DNA of 64,000 nt. Source: Dipylidium caninum (lineage: Eukaryota; Platyhelminthes; Cestoda; Cyclophyllidea; Dipylidiidae). Of this stretch, positions 38,431 to 58,953 are shown one piece after another. The notes below the pieces were generated by a model, which was given only the letters and a program-made list of their open reading frames with translations, ran no database searches and was not told where the DNA came from. The translations under genes were made by a program, and so were the position numbers. Location of the stretch: contig QEYB01001132.1 in assembly GCA_017562135.1 (NCBI GenBank), positions 124,001 to 188,000 on the forward strand, given 5' to 3'. The stretch's first letter is position 1, and the number at the start of each line of letters is the position of its first letter.

Positions 38431-38859
38431 AAGACTCTCCCACGCCATCATTTCATTGTCTCATCGCCTCACCACTTCACCGCTTCACCGCTTCACCGCT
38501 TCACCACTCTACCACCTCACTGCAAGACTGCCGCACTGGCACACTCTTCCGCACATCCACATCTCTGTGAACACGCATTCCTCCCACTTCCGCCACCTCC
38601 ACCACTTCTACCGCTTCCATGATTTGCATGACTTGCACCTACCGCGGAGCAGGTGAAACTGCTTTAGTGGTCCTCTTCCAAGCCTACTCCGCCTTCACAA
38701 TCGACTCGAGGACGGTGTTTGCCACTCCCGTGGAGTAGACTACCATGAAGCTCGTAGATCGATTTGCTCTCCTGCCTCATTGTTCTCTCGCCTTCCTCGA
38801 AACTGCACACTGCGGGAGGTTGATTAACGTCTCGTGGCACATCGATATGATGAGGATTC

Positions 38860-39422
38860 TATGCTTGCCAATATCTTTCTCTGCTTTGGCCTGCCTGCTT
38901 TTCAGCACTTTGTCCCACACTTAGGAGCACCTATTTTCTTCTCTCCCTTTAGCCCCACTTATTTATATAACATTTTTTCTTCCGGCCAATTAAAGTGCTG
39001 CGTTGTTCTTTTAAAGTTCCGCACTTTCGAACGATGGCAGACTTTTATTTCGTCTGGTGTCAATGCGTGGGCTGACAATCCTCTCGCGTGGGCGTCAATT
39101 GAAAGTGTAGGGAGGGAATTTTGCCCTCTCTTTTTACCAAAACGCCGGCTCTTCACCGTTGATTAGCTCGTCATCCGGCTAATGTTCGTTTGTACGAAGG
39201 AGGTTGAGGGTGTCTGGAGCTGCGGTTACCCAGCGGCATAATCATGAGTTTTATGCGAAATTAGTTCCCTCCTCTGCATGTTTTTGCGTATCTCTGCGTA
39301 ATTGTGCCTTGCATGTGTGTGTGTGTGCGTGTGTCTCTGCACCCTTCGACATGCACGCATTGTGCGTGTTCTGACAGGACGGTGACTGGCCAATAGGCCA
39401 ACCAGATCGTATCGCGTGGCCG
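38860..39422. other. Upstream region of the NK-2 homeobox gene
   Basis: Unique sequence between the left arm and the homeobox TATA box. It contains a GT dinucleotide tract at 39313-39335. An 83-codon and a 110-codon open stretch show no recognisable motif. It probably includes the proximal promoter. Confidence 0.45.
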
Positions 39423-39429
39423 TATAAAT
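39423..39429 (+). promoter_or_regulatory. TATA box of the NK-2 homeobox gene
   Basis: TATAAAT lies 43 nt before the ATG at 39466. An earlier in-frame ATG at 39436 is too close to the TATA box to be in the transcript, so 39466 is the preferred start. Confidence 0.6.
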
Positions 39430-39465
39430 GGGCCGATGCGTGGAGGTGATGCACCCAACGTTGTC

Positions 39466-42400
39466 ATGAATTACTACGATCGGTGTGAATGGTTTCCCAT
39501 CACCGATCTCGTCGCCTACGAGTCGCAATCTCGCCTGGTTCAATCACAGCAACCCCACGTGTGGACACAGAGCGTCTCCTCGCCAGGATATCCTACTGGC
39601 TTTCATCCCCCCGTCCACAACATCGACTTCGAGTCAATTAACGAGTGTCTTAGTCAGTCCTTCAGCCAGTCTGCCTCTCGTACCAATGACAGGAGCCAGG
39701 GTCAGTCATTTCCACGCCTCTCCAATCCATCCACGATTAATGGCGCCCTAAGTGGACACTCTAAATAGCCGAAATTTGTCCTTATTTCACTTACTTCCTC
39801 TGAGTTTGTTTATCCTATTGTTATTAGTTAAATGGAGGACCCATGTAATTCGGTCTCTCGCCCCGGATTATTGTAATTTTTGGACGTCAGGGCTTTAGAC
39901 AAATCATTCCCCATTCCATCCTACCCCTCGAAATCAGCATCATAATCATCACCCCTCCTCCTTCACCGTCCCATCCCATCCCGCCCCGCCTCTGCCGCGG
40001 CTTCTGCCCAGCAGTTCGTGTAACTTCGGGATTTGTGGGACTGTACTTTTAAGAGCTTGTAGGGAATTCGTGCATTTTGAAGAAAAAAAGAACTCGGTCA
40101 CACCTAGACGAAAAGCGTTGAATTACCATCCCTGGGTACGTGGAAAGCGTATGGAGTCGGATACTGACAAGAGAACAATCCGTCTACGGCCTAAGTGTCG
40201 TAAGATGTTAGTGAAATTCGGGCTTTTGTTCTACCCCTCTTGCACTTATTCTGCATCCTTATAGTTAGCATATTATACATTTTGAAGAATGAACCTCTAC
40301 GTCGCGTAGCTTGTACCCTGTTTTTTTTACATCAACAGACCCTCGATACCTGAAGGCGGTTCATGCGTCCTGTTTAGAGAAGTCAAACATCCTCGACGCT
40401 GAGGCGATGGAGGTGGAGATGGCTGGGGACGAGGAGGGAGAGGACGAAGGAGACGAAGACGCGAGGAGGAGGAGGAGGAAGAGGAAGAAGACTATGAAGG
40501 GGCGACGGGCGAAGACGAGGAGGCGGAAGAAGAGGCAGTCGCGAGGCGAACTAGCTCCACAAAGATCACCTCTGCAACGATAGCGATATCACATCAACGA
40601 CGAAAATCGAGTGAACATCATCCACCCTCGCGTTCCACCTCCAAACGGAAACCTCGTATCCTCTTCTCCCAAACTCAAGTCTACGAGTTGGAGAAGCGAT
40701 TCAATCAACAGCGCTACCTCTCCGCTCCTGATCGCGAACAATTGGCCCTACATTTGAAGATGTCATCACAACAGGTTAGCCGAAAGCAGACGGCGGCTCC
40801 CCCGCCGAGATGTGCAATTTGTGGAAGAGTTTTCCCGCAAAATGGAAAAACTGTTTGATGTTTTCCTAATCACTTCTTACATGTGTGTGCGTGTATGTGA
40901 AAAAAACTACGATGGTGCTGACCGGTTCAAGTGTGAGGTAAACTGGCTCATGATTGTGGCCTCTCGAGTGTTCATCCCGGCTGCTGTGATGGTGCTGGTG
41001 TGTTTGTGTGTGTTCACCGAAGGCAGCATTACAAGAATAGGCGACCTTTGCATTTATTGACATTCCAACGCCCTCCCGCGCCACCGCCGTCTATTCTCTC
41101 CGCCTTCCCCCTCGTCGTCCTCGTCATCTCCGTCGGTATCGTTTCCCTCTGTTTGTGAACAAATACGGCGACAGTTGAAGGTCTGTTTGTCCTCCGGTGG
41201 CTTAACGCCAGTCCCTGCGTGTGTGTTTTACGTGAATTTTAGTTGGGTTGAGGATTTATGGTGTACACACGTAATATTAGACGAAGTATTGTACCCCGGA
41301 GTAGGGGAGACTGTCCCATTTCTACCTCTTTGTGGTACGACGAGTCAAGGCGCATGTCAATGACATTTCCCCCTGCCGTCTGACTGACTGATTGACAGGC
41401 TAGGCCAGGCCAAGGCAAGCCAGGCCAGGCCACCAGACTGACGACATCCTCTCCTGGCTTGGATGCACGTGTGTGGTCTTGTCTGTTTTTGCGACGTCCT
41501 CCTGTCACCTGACACACATCACCTCCTCGCACACGTCCTCGGTTAAACGCTCGCTTTCCCACCACCGTCACGCCATCCCCAGTCAGTCCCCAATTGTTTC
41601 GATAGGCCACAGATGCACACCTCCTTTCCTCTCCACTGCCTTCCTGTGAACGCAAAAACTTCAACTTCCTCGCGTTATACACCATCACAGTCGAGTGGAC
41701 GACAGCTGAGCGGTCCACACACCCCGACGGCGACCCTCCGGCTGTCCCTTCTCCCTTTTTACCACTTGAGTAGTCACATTTGTAAACTTACGATGCACGC
41801 ATGACCGCCTAGCTAAATTACGTCCTAATCGCATAACAGGTGCTTTACCAGCACCTCCACGTCCTTCACTTCGTTTCACTTAGTCTACTGCGTCATCCAC
41901 AGTGGAATTCACCATCCTTTCGACAATATCATCAGAATTATCATTATAGACGAACACTTTGGTCCCGTACAAAGTAGATGAAGTTGCTTTGTTGGGAATA
42001 CATTTCCTCCTCTTCAAGTGTCCTTTCCCTGGCAATGGACATGGAAAAATCGGGGTTGATGGGGGGGACGCAGAGGAGGAGGAGGAAGAGGAGAGAGTGT
42101 GCATTTTAGGGAGATACCAATTTATTTAAAGCATTGTGGATTTTTAAATCAATCTCAATGCACTTCTGCATTCCTCACTTGATAGTGGAGCCTTGAGAGA
42201 ATACACGATCCAGAATGACAAGCGAATTCGCCTTCTGCCGCGTACAATTTGATTGAAGATTAGGAAGTAGAATGGACTCCGGGCAAAGAGGAGGGAAGAG
42301 AATTAGCGGGTGGAAGGCCTGTGTGTCGCTTTTATGTTGCAACTATGGGAAATGTCGTTACCGCCCGTCTAATCCATCAGGATGGCGGTTGCGAGGGCAT

Positions 42401-43334
42401 CGGTGGCGATATTAATTAAGGGGGATGTTTCAAATGTTATCAGACGGGATGGATAGCCCTGACCTTGGGTGGTGGGGGGAGGTTGAGGAGAAGGCGGTTT
42501 ATTGCCAACTGCCGGGTCAGTCGTGGAACTGTGCAGCCGCCCTCTCGGTCCCCTTCCCGCCTTCCGCTTGGCACAGTCGTTTTTCAGCACACACGCACAG
42601 ATCTTCACTACTTTCAGGCATTCCAGATCCGAGATAGCGTAATAAACTCGCTTCCTACCGAAGAAAGGAAAAGTCCTTACCATTTGCCAGGGTTATAGAC
42701 TACTTTTTACCTGCCTTCGGCATCTGTCGTCGCCAAACTGAGTCTAGTAGATCTGACCTTCCTCCATGACAGTTCCATCGGGATCAGAAGCCACGAACCA
42801 CCTGCCCTTAACTAATTCCCTCTTTTCTGGTAGGTTAAAATCTGGTTCCAGAATCGTCGGTACAAACTTAAGCGCCAACTTCAAGAGAAGGGCTTGGATG
42901 CCTCGATACTGCAGCCCTATCTGACACCTCCACCCTACAGGGAATTTGAAAACTCTCTGCGCAGTTCAGAGGACGCCTACGAGGTGGATTCGGCCAAAGC
43001 TACAGGGACTGGGGAACCCACAACCGCGGCTAGTACACGCACCGAGCAGCCCCAATGGCAGGCCTATTCACCGATGGTTCCACGATCCTGGTACCGTGGT
43101 ACGGAGTCCAGAACACCTTGGTTGCCAACGAGCTTCGGCGCCTGTCCCGGGTGGTCCGGTTCGACGTATGCACGACCGCCTATCCAACAGCTTCAACCGG
43201 TGCCTCACAACACTATCGGCGCATTCTATGACCAGGAGACGGCTTCTTCGGGCACCAGCAGTATCTCCCCCGACCTCGGGAGCAGCGGCGTTTCCTACCA
43301 GGAGGGCAGCTTGAGTTGTGAGGGCTGTGCCTAA
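39466..43334 (+). CDS. NK-2-class homeobox transcription factor (Nkx2-5/tinman-like), one apparent 1-nt deletion
   Basis: Exons: 39466-39700 (GTCAGT donor), 40339-40774 and 42834-43334. With one base added near 40463 they give a 390-residue protein. The homeodomain runs from KRKPRILF (40643) to 42881 and is split by intron 2 between residues 44 and 45, just before [15 protein letters not shown]. Tyr54 is the hallmark of the NK-2 class, and [12 protein letters not shown] with [12 protein letters not shown] fits Nkx2-3/2-5. Exon 1 has [10 protein letters not shown] near the start, possibly a degenerate tinman (TN) motif. A long acidic stretch precedes the homeodomain and the C-terminus is rich in Ser, Pro and Tyr. 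NK-2 factors bind AAGTG-type sites and specify mesodermal, pharyngeal or neural fates; the precise subclass is not settled. The 2.06-kb intron 40775-42833 holds nothing recognisable. The gene lies in the spacer of the large inverted repeat. Confidence 0.87.
40455..40475 (+). other. Apparent 1-nt deletion in the homeobox gene exon 2
   Basis: Exon 2 enters in the frame reading [12 protein letters not shown], but the homeodomain lies in another frame whose upstream part reads [19 protein letters not shown]. The frames meet at GCGAGGAGG (40461-40469). One extra G (GCGGAGGAG) would give an unbroken acidic region. It would also make the exon length fit the phase-1 entry and phase-0 exit. Confidence 0.8.
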
Positions 43335-45366
43335 GTGACGGGCGCATAATGCCCGCCAGCCCCTCGAGGTTCTCCACCGTCCACACCACTACCATCACCT
43401 GCATCTTGTCTAGGATCGACACCGTTTTTCAGAGCTCTTCAATATAACACAATTGCATATCTCCGCATACCTCCGATTCGCTCAGCGATTGGGAAGTTTG
43501 AGAGAGATGGAGTTGAGTGTGGAAAACTGGATGGTGGTCATTGGAAGGCGACAGTTGAGTGAAATAGACACACGAACGTCATTTGGACAAGGGGTTTTGA
43601 CTTAAGCTCTTCAAGGCGTATCTTTTAAGGTGACATTTCTTCAATGTTAGCGAGTGCATGGGATTTTGATAGACATGAGGCGAATACACCGATCGGGTAG
43701 ATATCATCATGCCACTGACCTAGCAAAACGAGAGAATAATTAGCAGCCAGGTCAGTGGGCATGCTGTACACTCGCGCGAGGCCTTTAATCTCCTTCCTCC
43801 GCCGCCGCCGCCGCCGCCGCTTTTATTGACGGGAGGAGGTGGGCGAGTGGATGGATGGACGGGCGGACGAGCCGACGGACGGACGGACGGTCGGATGGTT
43901 GGGGGAATGGGTGGGTGGGTGAACGCTCCGGCTATTGGAGAGAGAGCGAGAGGACGACGATAGGCTCGAAGGCCTACAGGGGGCGATAAGGTCAGGTCTG
44001 GCGGCAACAGCCTAGAAACTTTTATATCATTCTCGAGTACGTACAGAACATGTGTACATACGCGTGTGTGTGCGCGTCTGTTCACAAGCGTGAAATGCCG
44101 TGATCTTCCCAACCGCGGTCATGTCTACCGCGTCTCGAAAATAATCAACGTGTCAACGGTGTTGAGATTAAGTCGCACACCGAGTTCACCAGTATCACGC
44201 ATGCATGACGCCTGCCCAGCGCCGAAGGAAGGGACTGACGGGGCTTAAGAGGGAGAATTCGACCATCCGTCATTTCCCGGCGTCGTTACAGCAAGTTCAC
44301 ACCATTTTTAAGCCGAAAACTTGACTACTATCTCCCTCCGTCGCATGTAATCAACAGAGGCCTCATTTGAGGCAAAGCGAGAGGGATTTTGGAGACGCCG
44401 CAAAAATGACCTTCGCTAAAGACCCTCTCAAGGCGTGGGTTTGCGAAGTAGATGGAAACCGAGAGGGAATGTCAAAGGGCAGTAGCTAAAACCGGGCCAA
44501 AGATGAGCGCGGCACTCTCCACGCGGCCGACAGCGGCTCCGAAGGGGCGCGAAGCGGGTGCGCAGGAGGCGCGGAGGACGCGGGGAGCGCCGGGAAATAG
44601 GCGAAGCCTGGGATAACGTCGTCAATAGAACGCAATAGGCTGACAGTCGAGTTATGGCCACGGTGTCTTAGCCACTGGCACTACAAATTCGCCTACTCTG
44701 GACACTCACTGCCTCGGTCATTTGTTCACACCGGGATGGTGCGAAAAGCCATAAATTTGCACCTGCGCAGTAATTATGTTTGGTGAGAAATTTCCCTTCC
44801 TGGTCGGTTTTTCAAAGTTACTTGCCTCATTCCAGCCGAGAGTTCGGCTTGGACAAAAATTATGCGCAAAAGTTTCCTCCAATTTTCATATTTCTACGCA
44901 AAGGAAGGCTTTACCTCTCACTCAACAGGTGAGGATTTTGAAAATGCCGTCATCTGCGGCACTTTAGCAAAACAAAGGTTCTCCTATACACGAAAATGGA
45001 AAGTTGTTGTCGGAGGAAGTAAGATGGAGGAAGAGGTGGCAAAGTGAACGTGTGGGGTGGTTGGCAGGAGCCTTGACAAAATTGGCCGATCGAGTAGAGC
45101 GATGCCTCCAAGAGTGTCCGTTTTCGGGGTTGTGGACGTATTTAGTTCAACCAGCGTGGTCGTTTTCAACTTTGGGAAGGTTTATGAAGGATACACTTGT
45201 TATTCAGGCTAGTCCTTAAGATTCACTGCCAAATTGCCCAACTTCGCCACGAAGTTCGTCAACAACCACGAGAAGTCATTGTGTTCTGAGGAGACATAGA
45301 AGAGGATAAACTGACATGTAGAGAAGCAGGCGATGTCGAAGGTTGAGGCGTCGATTCGATCTCATT
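43335..45366. other. Region downstream of the homeobox gene, to the right arm
   Basis: No gene supported. It contains a GCC repeat (43798-43820) and a GACG-type repeat (about 43863-43895). A GC-rich stretch around 44500-44600 lies in open frames on the minus strand that show no family resemblance. No clear AATAAA was found close to the homeobox stop. Confidence 0.45.
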
Positions 45367-47940
45367 GAATCCTCATCATATCGGTGTGCCACGAGACGTT
45401 AATCAACCTCCCGCAGTGTGGATTTCCGGGGAAAGCGAGAGAAGAATAAGGCGGGAGAGCAAACCATCTACGAGCAGCATGTTGGTCTACTCCACGGGGA
45501 GTGGCGAAACACTGCGTCCCGAGTCGATTGTGAAGGCGGAGTAGGCTTGGAAGAGGACCGCTAAAGCAGTTTCAACTGCTTGCCGGTAGGTGCAAGTCGT
45601 GCAAAGTCGTGCGAATCGTGAAGCGGTGGAAGTGGTGGAGATGGCGGAAGCGGGACGAATGCGTGTTCACAGAGATGTGGATGTGCGGAAGTGCGTGTCA
45701 GGGTGCCAGTGCAGTGTGGCAGTCTGGCAGTGAGGTGGTGAAGTGGTGAAGTGGTGAAGTGGAGAAGCGGTGAAGTGGTGAGGCGATGAGACAATGAAAT
45801 GGTGGCGTGGGAGAGTTTTTGTCGTGGTCACCGCTGTCGCCGTTGTTGTTGTTGTTGGTTGTGGTGTGGTGGTGGTGGTGGTGGTGGTGGTGGTGGTGGT
45901 GGTGGCGATGTTGGAGTGGCGTTGGACCTTCGGAGAGTGGAGGAAGCGTGGTCGGGAAGTTATGCCGAAGGCGGGGGAGTAGGGAGGTTGGTCGGTTGGT
46001 GGGTGGGTTTGGGTGGTCAGCGAGTCGTGGTCTACGGTGAGGAAGCGTGCCCAAACGAGGCATCGCGTGAGCACTCAGATGCGGACACAGGACTGGACCG
46101 CGTGAAGCAGTTGGAGGCGACGACGCGAAGGTGAAGAAGAGCGTCAGCGGTGAGTTGGGGCAGAGAGGGGGAGTGATGGATGAGGAAAGGGCGAGGAAAG
46201 AGGCGGGAGTCGAGGAGGCGTCAGTGGTGGTTAGTGGGTGTTTGAGGCGAGTTGAGTGGCGGGAATCGGAGGTGGGAGTGTGCAGTGTGCAGTGTGCAGT
46301 GTGCAGTGTGGGTTGGAAGTGGCGTAGGAGGAGGCAGACGTGGGAGTGGGAGTGGGAGTGGGAAGAGGGCGGGCGGGCGCGGGTGGTTTCTTCTGGAGGG
46401 GAGATCAGAAGCGGTTGATAGGCGGAGAGGGTGGATATGTCAACGCCAGTTAACGGAGAGCCTCGTTGGTGCATTGTGGAAGGTGGAGAGGCAAATGGAG
46501 TATCGCGGGTGTGTGGATGTGAGGGTGGGTTGAGGCGGAAAGAGAGGAGAGCGGGATACCTTCACTGTGACACTGAAAGCGGTGGCACCCCGTGTGAGGC
46601 GTAAAAGGCCTCAGATCGGAGTGGAGATGACGGAGAGGAAGGTTTGGAGGCAGACGATGCTCTGGGAGGTCGTGTGATGTGCTTGGATAACGTGGACATG
46701 GCATGAGTGGATGGAAGATGTTCTGGACACTGATAGACCTCGTCAGTCATTCCGATTGATGTATTCAAACCGATGGTGGCACCTCCCACTTGAGAGAACA
46801 CGAAGCAGTCGTGGACGAGATGGCAGCACGTCGGCTACCGTGCGACGCCTCGCCTCACTCGCCATGTCGGCGGATGGAGGAGGAGGAGAGAAGTGAGGGG
46901 GAGTCATCAGGGCTGCATTCACGATGGACGAGTCGATGTTGAAATCGCGGCAGGTGTGGATTGGACTGCCTCGTGTTCCGACTGTTTGCGTCCTTCTTAT
47001 GAAACGCGGTGAAAAGTGGATGTTGCGAATGCGTCTCTTCTTTCTTCCCTCCACTCGCGAATCATTTTCCCCTCTCCCCTTGTTCTTCTCCCCATTTCCC
47101 TTTTCGCGCGTTCTCCCGGTCTGCTCATCGCCTTCTCCTCGCGCATCCTCCACGCGCCAACACCCACCTTCCTCTCCTTCTGTCCCTCCCTCGCTCCCTC
47201 CCCCCCCTTCCCCACTCTTTTTCTCTCTGTCTGTCTGTCTGTTTGTCTGTCTGTCCGTCTATCCAACCATCCACTCAGCCAGCTATTACTCTCGCCTTCC
47301 TTCCACCCGCCTCCCGAGTTAAGAATTTTCGATCGGTCTGTCTACCTCTGTCCACAAACAATTAAACAGTCCCCAGCATTCTTCATTTCCTGTTCCCTCT
47401 TTCTTCCCTCATCTCCCTCCTCCTCCTCCTCCCTCCCTTCCTTCCTTCCTTCCTTCCTTCCTTCTTCCTTCCTTCCTTCTTCATTTCATCCTTCCTTTCT
47501 TTCTTTCTTTCTTTCTTTCATTCTCTCTTGCGTCTCCACCTCACTTGCTGCCATCCTCCTCTCCTCACCTCCCCCACCTGCTTTGTTCACCGCTCTTCTA
47601 CAACACCCTTTGAGTGAATCAGATGGTGGCCTTTCACTGAGTCTCTTCTCTCTCAAGCCTCCTTTGCGTCTCTCGCTGCATCCAATTGCCACCCCTAACC
47701 TCCCACCTCCCACCTCCCACCTCCCACCTTCAGCCTCCACCTCCCACCTCACAGCCTCCATCTTGACCCCACTCTTGCTAATTCCCTTCCCAACTCTCTA
47801 CATCGCTTCCGATCGTGCATCTCGTTTCTGTCCACCCTCAAGCATTCTCTCCTCCCTCCCACAAGTACAACCCCCGTCATCGTCACGCGCACTGTCCATT
47901 CTCATCGTTGCGCCCCATGGTCGAGTGTCCTTCCTTCCTT

Positions 47941-47972
<32 letters not shown>

Positions 47973-48865
47973 CCTTCTTTCAGTCGAGTGAGGCCAACCC
48001 GACCTCGCCACCAAGGGACGAGCCAATGCCGCCTCCCGACTGCACTGCTGCTCTCTTTAACCCCCTCAATGCCCTTTTCCCTTGGTTCACCACCACCACC
48101 ACCACCACCACCACCACATCGCAGTGGCACACTCGGACACAACTGACGACTCTCCACGCTCAACCCCTACACTTGGCTCACACCTTCAACACCTTCAATG
48201 CCTTCAATGCCATCAATGCCTTCAATGCCAACATCAGGTGACCCCGTGACCTTGGAAGAGGTCCCACCTTGATGTGATGTGTTGTGAGGGTGGCGAGGAT
48301 TTGAGGAGGAAAGCGTAGCTTTTTCATCTGCCTGCCTCAGACTCGGTAGCAGTTGCTTTGCGCAGCAAAACATGTTGAAATACGCAGTACATGGGGGAAG
48401 ACCTCAAGGTGCCGTCGTCTCCCCACCGTCCTGCCTACACTAGGTTTCGCGTTTAGCTCCGGTCAATTGACGTTGGCGCAAGTTAATGCGTGCGTCCACC
48501 TCCTCCTCCACTTCGGTGTACATCCTCGACATGTCAGCCGCGTTGGATGCGCACGTCTCCTCGGGGACGAGACTTCGACGGCGTCTGTTCAGTGTTTCGT
48601 CAGAGTATACGCCGAGATCGTTGTAGGAGCCGAATGGCATGGCACTGGGAGAGGGACATTCTTTCCACAGTGCGAGGTTGAGCTTGGGCACGTGGGAGCA
48701 AGGAACGAGGTCTTTTCGACTGGTGGGTCTGAGAAAGGCGTCTAGGGGGACTTCGGTAATGTTGTCGCTGTCTTCGCAGATAACTCGAGCCAACGAACTG
48801 CCGGCGTCGCGGAGTTCAGCCAACTGTGCGGTGGTGAAGAGACTTGGCGACTCGTACCATAGTCG
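45367..48865 (-). repeat. Right arm of the 3.5-kb inverted repeat
   Basis: Reverse complement of the left arm, slightly longer because its simple repeats differ in length. The spacer between the arms is about 6.5 kb. Mirrored tracts include GGT/GTT triplets (45842-45905), CCTT/CTTT tracts (47441-47520 and 47931-47975) and a CAC run (48087-48117). The GAGGC expansion of the left arm is almost absent here: only a few GCCTC units occur near 46850. Differences are scattered throughout, which argues against a palindromic assembly artefact. Confidence 0.9.
48440..48865 (-). pseudogene. Inverted truncated copy of the peroxidasin C-terminal coding sequence
   Basis: On the minus strand this reads the last 120 or so residues of peroxidasin from RLWYESP onward. 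It includes [18 protein letters not shown] and [16 protein letters not shown], with only Ile-to-Val and Tyr-to-Cys type changes until near the end. There a small length change alters the final residues ([12 protein letters not shown] instead of HASTYANVS). It has no upstream peroxidase exon, signal or promoter, so it cannot encode an enzyme. Its high identity to 35443-35840, against lower identity elsewhere in the arms, could reflect gene conversion. Confidence 0.88.
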
Positions 48866-50784
48866 ATTCTGTGATTGTCGGTATCCTAATGCTCACCTCC
48901 TCTTCCTATCGTCCACGTATCCTCCCATAATATTCAACCCTTTCCTCTGGTACCTGTGTCCACCGTGGCGGAACTGCGAGTGTACTTGGCGGTCGCACGC
49001 GCTTCTGTGGGTCTGTGCGTACGTACCCACTGGCTCTGTGAAAATGACCTTTCTGACTGCCTTTACGACTTTCCAACCACCTCACACGCAGGTGCCTGCT
49101 TCGTTGGCTTTTCTTCTGACCGATAAACACCGGCCAGCCGCCTTTCCTGGTGGTCGGACTCTTAGTGATAACGTACCCCAAATTAAAGGTCACGGCGTTG
49201 AGTGGGAATTAATTGTCCGTGGACAGGACTTGGTCGGCTTTATTCTCCTCTTCACTCGTCTATCTAACCACCGTCGCTTCCCCTTTTTGTGGCGCCCCCC
49301 TGTTTTCGAGACTAGTCATTTTCTCCTGTAACGCCTTACTTTGTTTTGCCACTGCGTGAATATAGAGGAGACTTAAGCTTCTTCCCCTGTGGTGAGATGC
49401 GGCAAGTTGAAGTATAACTTTGAGATGCACCTCATAGAAGGGAAAGAATTGACCATCACAGAAAATCGCACCATTTCCCACCTTCTTCCTTCATTTCTTC
49501 TTTGCATCGTTCGCCTCTTCCTCTTTTGAAAGCGTTCTCTGGCGCTTCTTCACCTCCAGGCCGCGGATAAATTGAGTGGCCGAGACTTCACAAGTGCCGG
49601 GCACGACGGATAAGGGGAGCGAAGTGTTTCGGCGTTTAAGGGAAGGAAAAAGGAAAACCGCTAAGATTGCAACCGTCACGCCTACACTCGTCTAAACCTT
49701 AACCACCCCTTCTGGTTCATTACAACCCTCTTCTTCACATTGAATTGTTGTATTACCCTAATTTAAGGTGACCTAGGAACTTTAGAAGTATTCGGTCACG
49801 TTACGCTCGCCTTTGCCTCTAAACCAACGGCGGAGAGGACTTTAACGCGGTGTGTGCACACGCCCGTCCACTGGTCATTTTATGGGCTAAGGGGATGTAT
49901 TTACTGTTAGGCGACACACTTCTTTTATTTTTTTGAAACTGACTATCCTAAGGAAATTCTAGTCCATAGGATGCCATCTAAGGCTATAAGGGGAGGCTCT
50001 TAAAAGAAGCCTACATAATTTCCAAGGTTAGACAATTTTGAGAGAAAATTATGGGGACTGGGACTGTCAGAGGTCGAATGAACTGCACTTCATGCCTAAC
50101 TTGACTCTTTTCGTGCCGGAAGAGCCTTGTACCAGCACTGAGAGGGTCTGAAGCGCCTGTTATTTTGAGGTAAACTGAAACTGATGAAATTGCGTCAACA
50201 TTGATGTTGACAATGAGTATAACCCGTTTACGTGCAGGAAAACGAGTGTTCAGTAACCGATATCCATTCAGAATTGAGAAATTTTCTACTTACCTGGCAA
50301 GAGATCACCGTTTCGGTAGTAATATTTACTCATACCTAGTAAATTCAGTAGGTAGTTTATTATGGATAATCGTGCTCCACTCATACTAGACCCCATGTGG
50401 CTCATTCGGCAATAAGCTCCAAACTCTAACTGACAATGCCAGTCCCACTCTCAGTTATCTGCGCCCCACTGCGATCGGGCTGACCGCCTATGAAACCCAC
50501 TGTCAAGGGTCTGTTTTAACAATTGGCTAACAATTTCACAGTTATTTCCCGCATCTTTCAGTCGAGAAAGGGTGAAGAAGAAGGATAGGGAATCCGAAAT
50601 GTATGTAATCTTCTAAGATATTAAAGCTTGAGGCCATGAGAAAGGTGAGTGGGAAATACGTCAACCCGAGTCACGACCGGATTAATCGTTCTTGATTGGG
50701 AAAAGGACGAAATTGTACATACTTTCATGATGTCGTAGGTGATATGTACAAGTGATAGCATAAAGGTGTGATCGAGTTCGCCAT
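48866..50784. other. Intergenic region between the right arm and the kinase gene
   Basis: No gene assigned. Two adjacent minus-strand open stretches (49491-49679, ending in the Lys/Glu-rich KEEEANDAKKK, and 49260-49481) could be exons of an unrecognised gene, but no family match or convincing splice chain was found. A TTTATT at 50356-50361 (AATAAA on the minus strand) could be the poly(A) signal of the kinase gene. Confidence 0.35.

Positions 50785-58953
<8,169 letters not shown>

Larger units (their letters stand above)
35443..38859 (+). repeat. Left arm of a 3.4-kb inverted repeat
   Basis: This arm matches the reverse complement of 45367-48865. It starts within the last peroxidasin exon at CGACT(G/A)TGGTACGAGTCG and ends at GATGAGGATTC, where the two copies diverge abruptly. 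By eye the coding part (about 35487-35790) differs at about six of 300 positions. A non-coding stretch near 37.7 kb is roughly 88 percent identical. The arm contains many simple repeats and no further gene that could be supported. Confidence 0.9.

Noticed and set aside
45698..46474. Minus-strand open frame of 258 codons with His/Thr/Pro runs
   Set aside because: His and Thr runs are translations of the CAC/ACC microsatellite. The left-arm counterpart is not open over the same length.
47016..48146. Plus-strand open frame of 376 codons, longest in the right arm
   Set aside because: It is the mirrored counterpart of the low-complexity repeat region of the left arm. The composition comes from CCTT and CTC repeats and no domain is visible.
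45367..48865. Inverted repeat as a palindromic long-read chimera
   Set aside because: An artefact would be nearly identical between arms and have no unique 6.5-kb spacer. Here point and length differences are spread over the whole arm.
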